This document shows, one piece after another, positions 56,183 through 64,000 of a stretch of 64,000 nucleotides of DNA (the stretch's first letter is position 1; the number at the start of each line of letters is the position of its first letter). This DNA comes from Heterostelium multicystogenum (lineage: Eukaryota > Evosea > Eumycetozoa > Acytosteliales > Acytosteliaceae). Location: positions 248,001-312,000 of the forward strand of contig RCNN01000495.1 in NCBI GenBank assembly GCA_003667245.1, in the 5' to 3' direction. The position numbers and the translations under genes were made by a program. The notes below the pieces were generated by a model. That model had not been told where the DNA came from. It saw only the letters and a list, made by a program, of their open reading frames with translations, and ran no database searches.

Positions 56183-58832
56183 ATGAGTAATAAGATTGAT
56201 GGAAAGAAATTGTCTTCTCCATCACCATTGAGACACTCGATGATTTTGGCTCAAGACAACGATGAAGATGATGAGTATGATCCTTTACACGATATGCCTG
56301 GTGCCTCGATGATTCTTGAGAAGTCAAAGTCAACTCCATCGACACCAGGCGCTACTCCAAACGGATCAAGAGCAAACTCAACACAGAACACTCCAAAGCT
56401 GTCCAGACACAACAGTAACAACAGCAGCACCAATGATTTGGATAGTAAATTCGACGATATCAATGGCGGCGATGGAAATGAAAGCGACGATGAGCTTGAG
56501 TCGTTGCTGCAGAACTATTTGTCGTCAGAGACAGATGTCGACTTGCTGACAGAGAAGCTGTCGCGTCAGTTGGCGACCTTTGAAACAGAGATGGTTGTTG
56601 GAATTCTTGATTCTGCGATGGATGTACGTTCTGTCGTCAACCAGCTATCGGATCGTGAGGAGACACATCTCACTGGTGTAACTGCATGGATCGACTACTA
56701 CAATAAGCAGCTACAGGACATGAAGAAGTACATTGAACACATTGAATCAAAGAACAACAAGATGAATGTCGTCTCTAACAACCAAAAAGAGCTGATGAAG
56801 TCACTCGAGTATCTTCTGACACTGTTGACGCTCGATGAAAAGACTATTAAGAGCTTGAACAACCCAGACTTTGCTAGCGTCGACGGTCTGGCAGCAGCAA
56901 TCAAAGCAGCTTCCAATTTGAAGAAGGCACTCAAGACCAAGCTTAAATCAGGTATGGAGAACATGGTCGCTGTTAAAGACCAAAGAAAAGTGTTTGAGAC
57001 ATATAAGCTTGCTTTCTCCAAGAAGGTTGCAACTCTCATTGAGAAGGAATTCAAATTGGACTCAAACAAAGACCCCCAGAACGTAGAGGACGACCTGCCT
57101 GAACACAAGGCTTACTTTGACTCACTAAATAGATTCAAACCACTGGTACATTGGCTTAAGCAGATGGACATCGAGAAGTTCCACCCGTTGATACCACTCT
57201 ACATCAAAGCCTATAGATCAACTTACAAGCATGAGATCAAACCATTCTTTTCCATTATACAACACTCTATACTAAAAGAAACAAAAGACCAAAATGGTAA
57301 GTGACAAGCCAAGCATCTTGGTTAGCCGACGGGTTTCAAGATCAGACAAGGGTACTAACTTAACACATCTGGCTTATGAATAGATTTCTTCTCTTCACAT
57401 GTTAAAAAGTCTGTTGAGTTGGCATCAAATGCTACACCAGTCACACCTGTAAAACAAACAAAGAAACGTACAATTGACAAGGCATTTAGATTTGCATTGT
57501 CGAATGTTGAGAATGCAATAATGTTGGAGCAACAATTTCTTATGGATTACTTCTTGTTTACCGACCCACCAACTGCACCAAAACCAGCACATGTTCCTCA
57601 TACCCATCACCATGGACATCAGAGACAGCCTTCTTCCTCCTCAAAGGAGAAACTAGCGGCTATTGTGCCAGTGTTGGGAGCTGGAGGTGCAACGGTGGAC
57701 GCTGCACTCGAAAATCCATTGGACCATATACTTTCAGAGATGTTTGATTGTGTTGCACCAGAGTTGAAAGAAATGGTCGAGAAAGCTGACCAAATCAATC
57801 CTTTTTACCTCCTTACAATGCTTATCGATACCGAACAGTTCATTTCATCACATACCGTACTAGGACCAACCTACAGCTCATTCATCATTAAAACACTCTC
57901 TGAAGTACAAAAGACAATGAAATCACTCTTTAACAAGTTCATCGTAAGTAGTCCAATCGCGCAACAAGAAGCAGGAACTGGAACTAATATTTTACACATT
58001 AACCAAAGGATTTACAATCGGACTCTATCAAATCCACTCAACCTTCATTGAAAAAATGCGGAGTGCTGTCTCATTTCAAACATTTTCCAATATTTGTGAC
58101 TTCTCTCGAAAAGTACAGGTCAAATGTCGAGCTGGAGTCAGTGTCTTCTCTTATCAACTCCAGCTACTATAAGATTGTTGTTGCTCTGAACGGTTGGATC
58201 GATGGACTGGTTGAGAAACAACCACCTGGAGACAAGTATAGATTTATCGCCATGGTGGAGAACTACTACTTCATCACTGTAAAGATGGCTGAGATTGGAA
58301 TACCATGTCTAAAGTCATACCTCGAAACAGCCACTCAGCGTTATGAGACCAACCTGAAAACCTACATCACCTACCTGATGGATCTGAAATTCAAACCCCT
58401 GATGGAGTTCTTCCAAAAGATGGACGATCTCCTCCTTACACTGCCAGCAACCGACATTCAATTCCAACAATCACATTCCAAGCAACAATATAAGAAGATG
58501 GTTGAGAAATACAAAACCGAAAATGTATGTTTCTTCATTATTTATTATATCGACACGATAATTACAATGTCAGTATACTAATAGTTTATCAACTACTGCT
58601 CTTTTAGATTGAAAAAGGATTAATTAAAGCACTACATAATATCTATAAGCATATTACAAAGGATTCAACATTGATTCTTGTCATTTGGGAGAAATTAGAG
58701 GAGGTTTTCATAGAGAAATACGATCACTATCAAGATTTGGCACAACAATGCTATCAACAATCAATGCCTGTATCATCTGACCAAATTAAAGGTATTTTTG
58801 CCAATGTAATAAAGAAGAATCCAAATAAATAA
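56183..58832 (+). CDS. exoc1: exocyst complex component 1 (Sec3)
   Basis: Subunit of the exocyst, which tethers secretory vesicles to the plasma membrane. Introns 57297-57383, 57944-58008 and 58525-58607, all GTAAGT/GTATGT...AG; 804 residues in frame. After a Ser/Thr/Pro/Asn-rich N-terminus come the coiled-coil region (DVDLLTEKLSRQLATFETEM, YYNKQLQDMKKYIEHIESKN), the helical SEC3 core (LVHWLKQMDIEKFHPLIPLY, YEREIK-like YKHEIKPFFS) and C-terminal rods (YRFIAMVENYYFITVKMAEI, MEFFQKMDDLLLTLP). The region from 57950 to 58008 is an intron, not coding, since splicing restores the KKCGVLSHF block. The lipid-binding PH part of yeast Sec3 is not obvious, so it is shorter than human EXOC1. Confidence 0.87.
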
Positions 58833-59167
58833 ATAAACACATAATATATAAATATCAATATCAATGTTCACTATTTTATTCAGTTCATTGAAATGAAATA
58901 ATCTATTATCATGTAATCCCCACACACCATTGTGTTACAATAATAATAATAATCAGGTATGAAAATCTAATAGATTACAATCTTGATATATATACCATCA
59001 TCAATAAATAGGAATTTATAAACATTATAGCGATATATATTACCTTACTGGTCATATATAATTATATATATATTATAATACAAATCAATAGATAATCTTT
59101 AATTCTTGATTAATAATATAATATAGGAAATAGAAGTAGAAAACCATAGGATATCCATATTAATCAA
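58833..59167. other. intergenic, no gene seen
   Basis: AT-rich spacer with ATATATAT and AATAAT runs, between EXOC1 and the small peptide gene. Confidence 0.5.
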
Positions 59168-59338
59168 ATGTATAGAATGAAGACTTATAACTTATCCTAT
59201 TTATTAATGTTAATGGTTCTAATGTTAATTATGTTATCATTATTCTCTGGTGTTTCCTATGGACAAGATTGTTATAAATGTTTGGAATCAACAGGTAGTC
59301 ACTGGGGATGCAGACATGTATGTGGAGAACTCGCCTAG
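59168..59338 (+). CDS. small secreted Cys-rich peptide
   Basis: A 56-residue ORF from ATG 59168 to TAG 59336-59338. Residues about 8-31 are a strong hydrophobic signal peptide (SYLLMLMVLMLIMLSLFSG), with probable cleavage after SYG. The mature peptide of about 24 residues starts QDCYKCLES and has four Cys in the pattern C-x2-C...C-x3-C (GCRHVCGE), enough for two disulfides. The isolated, short and AT-biased reading frame leaves some doubt, but the signal peptide plus Cys pattern is hard to get by chance. It could be a signalling or antimicrobial peptide; no family recognised. Confidence 0.55.
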   Translation: MYRMKTYNLSYLLMLMVLMLIMLSLFSGVSYGQDCYKCLESTGSHWGCRHVCGELA

Positions 59339-59535
59339 TCCGATTGTAAATAAACATTGGAGAAGTGGTCAAAACTCAATTTTGCCTACAATAAAATTTT
59401 GAAGTTCAATTGATTATTGAATAAATTTCAAAAAATGGAGGGAACTTCTGATAATCTTAATAATCTAAATCAAATGATCAGATGTACCTACATACATATA
59501 CAACAAATTTTAATATTATATAACTACCATTGAAA

Positions 59536-61055
59536 ATGAGTATATCTTTAGATCACATTGGAGATGTGCATGTTAACTCCATTGTCGATCAACTGGAATA
59601 CTATTTCTCTGATTCAAATCTGTTGAAAGATAAATTTATGAATAAACAAGTTCACCACTCGGATGAAGGATGTAAGTAATTAGCTACTATTACTTATGCT
59701 AGCCTTATTACAAAGTCATCCGTTATTGATAATCTCTACTACTTTCATAGGGGTTGGAATAGATATATTGTTAACTTTTAAAAAGCTACAAACATTGCTA
59801 GATAAAGCACTGTCCGAGCTGATGCAGAATGATCAGACCAAAAACAACAGTATCACGGCTAAGGATGTATTGGTGGCAATTCTATCATATAAAAGATTTC
59901 AAACAAGTGAGCATTTACTAGCTAATGAGAATCGAACTGAAATAAGAAGAAAATTACCTTTTGCTTCATCTGATGAATTGATAAGATCTATCGATGAGAA
60001 AACTATATATATTGTATGTCTTCATCCTTCAAACCCACTCTTCATCATTGATACCGTTCAACTAATGATTATAAACTTTTACAACCATAGGAACCAATTG
60101 CAGAGAATACGACAAATGACGAATTAATTTCAATGCTTTCAGAATTAGGAGAAATAGATAATGTTTCAGTACCTCGATTTCCCGATAAAAGAGCCAAAGG
60201 ATTTGCATTCGTTGAGTTTACATCTAAAGAAATCGCCTCAAATGCTATCACTACAATCAGAGCGAATAAAGAGAAATATAAACTAAGGACTCTATCAAAG
60301 TAAGTAAAGAATTGCTCTGGTTATGAAAAGTTTATTAATCATTATTATTATTTAAAAGGATTGATTGGGCAAATAAAAAGAAACAAATAGTAGATACATA
60401 CCAACAAGAATATCAACAGCACCATCATCAACGTGACCACAAGAACAGTGAAGAGAGTATTGGAGATAGAATATTAAAGTTAGAAGGTATTCCTTTGGAT
60501 ACCAAAAAACCATTCCTGTGGAAGCAATTAGATCAATATTTTCATTCTGTATTCTTGGACTATCACTTGGGAGGTAGCTATGCAGTGTTGCGTTTTAAAA
60601 CAAAGCAAGAGAGGGACGCAGCTCAAGAAATGGTGAGAAATGGAAAGGTAGAAATAGACGGTCAGATTATTACAACTTCACTGCTGACAGATCATGAATT
60701 CAAAACACACATGAACAAATCAAGTCGATTCCAACATCAAAAGCAACAACAGCACGATAATGAAATGCAAATGGCACAATATGAAGAGGAGCAACGCGAG
60801 ATTAAAAGCCAAAAGAACAAAGAAAAGAAGAAGCGTAAGAAAGAAAAGATTAAGGCTAAAAAACAAAGTAAAGCAACAAAAGAGAATGACCTAGTTAATT
60901 TTGATAGTGATGACGACAAAGACAATAACACCAATAGTAAAGACCAGAATATGGACGATATAAGTAGCAGCGGTAGTAATAATAATAGTCATAAAAGACC
61001 AATTTCAGATGTGGACAATGAAACATTGAATAATAATAAATCCCAAAGATTGTAA
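59536..61055 (+). CDS. La-family RNA-binding protein (La/LARP7 type)
   Basis: Introns 59672-59750, 60014-60090 and 60300-60358; 434 residues in frame. The N-terminal La motif is clear (VDQLEYYFSDSNLLKDKFMN, DEGWVGIDILLTFKKLQ, RTEIRRKLPF). An RRM follows (VPRFPDKRAKGFAFVEFTSK), then a second atypical RRM (ILKLEGIPLD, GGSYAVLRFKTKQERDAA, helix after DGQIITTSLL), a Lys-rich stretch (KNKEKKKRKKEKIKAKK), an acidic patch and a HKRP motif. La proteins bind 3' oligo-U of RNA polymerase III transcripts; LARP7 binds 7SK or telomerase RNA. The order La motif-RRM-xRRM-basic tail fits either; genuine La is slightly more likely. Confidence 0.85.
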
Positions 61056-61129
61056 CCAGATGAATGTTGATTGTACTAATGTTGCAATTTTGTGATTTAT
61101 TTCATTTACTAATGTTGATGCTGTATTTA

Positions 61130-64000
61130 TCAATGAAATCCATTTTGAAGCATTGTATTATTGAGATTGGAGCTACTGTTACTCATGTTGATGGTTGGGT
61201 TTCCATTGCTATTCATAGCATTCATTTTTGATTGTTGATTTTGGAAACATACATAATGAACAGCAATACCATTGGGCTGAGCTGCAAATGCATTGGTACC
61301 AACAAATCTCTTATTACAGAATGGACAAATTAAATCATCTGTAATTTTGATAACACCTGATCGTAAATTAATTAATTCCTCTTTAATCTATTCAGTGATG
61401 ATTGATTTGATAATTATTAGTAATTGATCAATCAATAAATATTAGTTAGCTGTGAAGTTATATTACTTACTTTTACATGTTCTGCCTTTAATAGGTTCTT
61501 TACAATTTGATTATCTCTTTTAGTTTTTGTGTTGTCTCTGATGACTGCTTCAAAGAAAGGATAGAGTTGATTGATTGGGATACCAAGCGGCAATAGACTG
61601 AGTGCCTTTGGTGTGTTGATGGATCTGTAGTGTTTGTTCAACAAACTGAGTGCTGGTTCGATTAATGGTTGAATATTACCCTCTGGCTTTAAATATACAT
61701 TCAAAAGTGATAGATATACATCTTTGGAGTCCTCATTATCTCTATTATAGTTTCTATCGCAATAATCCTCTGCCATCTTGAAATTCTTTAACTTGTGTGC
61801 ATAGATGGCAAGTGCTTGCTCATGTCTTCCAATTCTGCTTAATAAAATAGCTCTTTCCTCATATAAATCTGTAAAATTACCAAGTTAATACTACATTCAA
61901 TCGTCGAATATTGTAGTTGGACTATCCATACCAGTAAAGGGGAATCTACTTAATAACATCTCTGGTATATAATATTTAGAGGTTTGTAAAAAGTTTTATC
62001 AATTTTGTACGGAGTACTCCGAGAAGTCCTGGTTCAGTTCCGGCCACTGTCTCACCTGGTATTCTAGGTGTGAGAGTATCTTGAGTGAGTGTAGTGATCT
62101 TGTTGAGATACTCTAAAATTAAGTCATTGTGGAACTTGGGTGTTGTATCGGGTCTCATTGGATTATTGATAATAAACTCCAAATACTCCATTAAAAAGGT
62201 TGGTGCATATTTCTCTAAATGATGTATCACCTGATCTGGAGGTAATTCTTCCTTTCTTTCAGTTGTGAAAATCTATATATAGGATTCAATTAATAATCAG
62301 ATAGAACCATTATACCATACTATGAAATCTATTATTTGTACAAATCTTACAGTCATTGCATCTTTAGTTGATTTCTGTAATACCCATCTTGAATTATCCA
62401 AAATAATTTGTAGATGCTGTGCTCCTAATTGACATAGATATGCAATGGTATCCTTTGGTGGATTATTCTTTGCAAGTAGGGTCAATGCTTCTCTGTGCAT
62501 TGATTTCGATTGATAAAAATGATACCAACTCTGCGAATTTCTATAGTCATAAAATATGTATTAGGATTGACATTGGGGAAGATATTGTTTGATCAATTGC
62601 TTAGTTACCTTTTCTTCAATTAAAACTCTTTGTGACTCTTCAATATGTAAGCAATTCTTTAGGTTAAAGAAGATTGTGATTAAACTTGGTTTCAATTTGA
62701 TGTAGACCTTGAGAAGTGTTGTGTCGATGAGTGTTGGCAAATCGTACCAGAGTTGAGTAACTCCATTGGATTGAGACTGTATGGAGACTTATCTGACTTT
62801 TGCAGCTCCTTACGCACTCCTACCAAGAAGGTTTCCAGTGCTGCAAGAGCATTTTCGTTTTTCTCAATGTCCTTTGCATGCATGGACACTGAGAGCTTCT
62901 CCTGAAGGAGCGGTGGCAAGAATCCAGGATACTGCGAAATGACCTTAATGGGATCAATATAACTGGAGAGGTAAAGCTCCATTGCGCTTTGATACTGCTC
63001 TCTTGCAAAGAGTGCATGTGCAGCAGTCACTTTGATCTTTGAGAGCTTCTCACGCTTATCAGGGAGTGTGTCTGGTGCAATGGTAAGCACGTTGATGGCT
63101 GTTTCATGCTCACCGCTTGCAGTGAGCTGATCGACCAACGACATTGTTGGAACTGGGTTAAGTCGCCACACTGTAGAGCTGGAAGCAACGTATATATCCT
63201 TTTTCGAGGTAATCGACTTTCCATTAGGCAAAAACATCGTCTGTAGAATGGTTTTGGCGCTAGTCTTTGACTCTGGGACAATCTGTATTTCAATCTGCTT
63301 CTGTTCAATCGAGATGACAAATGGATAACTCACTGTCAGACTGATTGGCACATCATTCCATGTCAATGCATACTTTCTGTTTGGTGTACCTTCCACTGAG
63401 TTGATAAAGAATGACATGTCTGAAATTGAGACCGACGTCGGTCATTGATTAGTATATCGAACAGCTGTCTATGTATCTAAACCACATATGATGCTTACTG
63501 TTCTTGACAATGAGAAACTCTTTGTCTTGGAAAAAGGTTACATATGATATCTTGTCGGTGTCGATGTTGATGACACTGCCATCGTAGGCATTGATGATGT
63601 TGTATGCCTTTTTAAAGTTGACCACAATGAGATTGTCGCGATAATCAATGCTTTTAGTGACGTCTGGTATGTTGAATTCCTTGCCTTCGATAAAGTCTGT
63701 GCCGTCCCAGTTGTAGAGTACCAACTTCTTCTTGACGGCAGCGCACAATGAGAGTACCGATCCATTCTGACTGATTGCATAGATGTTGCATCCCTTTGCC
63801 TTCATAAGCATACCACGCTGTGAAAATCCCGACAACAAGTCGAATACCTTAATTTCACCATCTGTTAAGATCACCAGTATGTTGTATGGCTCCAACACAG
63901 ACATCTGTGTAATTGGTTTTCTCGACAGCTGCTTTGTATCAAATATAACCAATGACCCTGTTGTTTCAATCCAATCGAATCGATCCAATATCAGTTAATA
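61130..64000 (-). CDS. vps39: VPS39 (HOPS complex subunit), 5' end outside the window
   Basis: HOPS/Vam6 subunit that tethers late endosomes and vacuoles through Rab7. The N-terminal CNH beta-propeller is at the right edge (ILVILTDGEIKVFDLLSGFS, AVKKKLVLYNWDGTDFIEGK, YALTWNDVPISLTVSYPFV). The clathrin-repeat solenoid follows (IDTTLLKVYIKLKPSL, CLHIEESQRVLIEEK, EDYCDRNYN, KDVYLSLLNVYLKP, ALSLLPLGIPINQLYPF). The C-terminus is the zinc-finger-like LICPFCNKRFVGTNAF...PNGIAVHYVC. At least six introns are visible; the clearest is at about 63434-63496. Frame breaks lie near 62735 and 61990, each one base. The first exon(s) lie beyond 64000; the frame at the edge starts after an acceptor near 63975-63990. 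Order of domains and blocks match VPS39 rather than TGFBRAP1/VPS3. Confidence 0.9.

Noticed and set aside
57944..58051. Apparent coding extension and stop inside EXOC1
   Set aside because: GTAAGT at 57944 and AG at 58008 define a 65-nt intron; splicing restores the frame, so there is no frameshift here.

Overview
The window looks like nuclear DNA of a dictyostelid social amoeba. The evidence is: AT-rich spacers full of AAT/ATT/CAACAA runs; short (46-153 nt) GTAAGT/GTATGT...AG introns in most genes; poly-Asn, poly-Gln and Asp/Glu-rich tracts in proteins; and a Ras that matches what I know of Dictyostelium RasC (189 codons, CIIL tail). Codon use in the housekeeping genes is richer in C than in D. 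discoideum, so a species outside the discoideum group (Heterostelium, Tieghemostelium or Cavenderia type) seems more likely. I cannot name the species.

Layout. 1-9.4 kb: a possible gene start at the left edge (-), mitochondrial intermediate peptidase (-), condensin subunit NCAPG (-), a type I membrane protein (+). 9.4-13.4 kb: almost 4 kb without a gene, ending at rasC (+). 14.7-18.7 kb: a four-helix membrane protein (-), an acidic unknown (+), a GT10 fucosyltransferase-like enzyme with a C-terminal LamG domain (-). 19.5-34 kb: an accessory island with a thioredoxin-like protein lacking CxxC, a scrambled pseudogene copy of an F-box/LRR-like gene, a Crinkler-type header/P-loop NTPase/nuclease gene, tandem non-coding repeats, the intact F-box/LRR-like gene, a complete piggyBac element with TTAA duplications and terminal inverted repeats, and three paralogous genes that all begin MGQ(S/N). 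34-40.7 kb: a beta-helix surface protein, a PPR protein, a highly codon-biased coiled-coil protein, and hsp10 whose first coding exon is only the ATG. 41.4-64 kb: conserved genes SF3B3, UROD, ABITRAM, BOP1, a secreted discoidin-domain protein, phosphopantetheinyl transferase, exocyst EXOC1/Sec3, a tiny secreted Cys-rich peptide, a La-family RNA-binding protein and VPS39 (5' end beyond the right edge).

The housekeeping genes serve separate processes (splicing, haem synthesis, ribosome biogenesis, exocytosis, HOPS tethering, condensin, mitochondrial import) and do not form a pathway. The most unusual stretch is the 19.5-34 kb island, where a mobile element, recent duplication and inversion, an effector-like nuclease and a lineage-expanded family lie side by side.

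Quality caution: about half of the conserved genes are broken by single-base frameshifts, many at short homopolymers, with no other damage. After subtracting my introns, coding lengths leave a remainder of +1 or -1 in just these genes. This looks like sequencing error in a draft assembly more than gene decay. The peptidase at 1.5-4.2 kb, with at least six breaks, is the doubtful case. I saw no tRNA, rRNA or CRISPR array.
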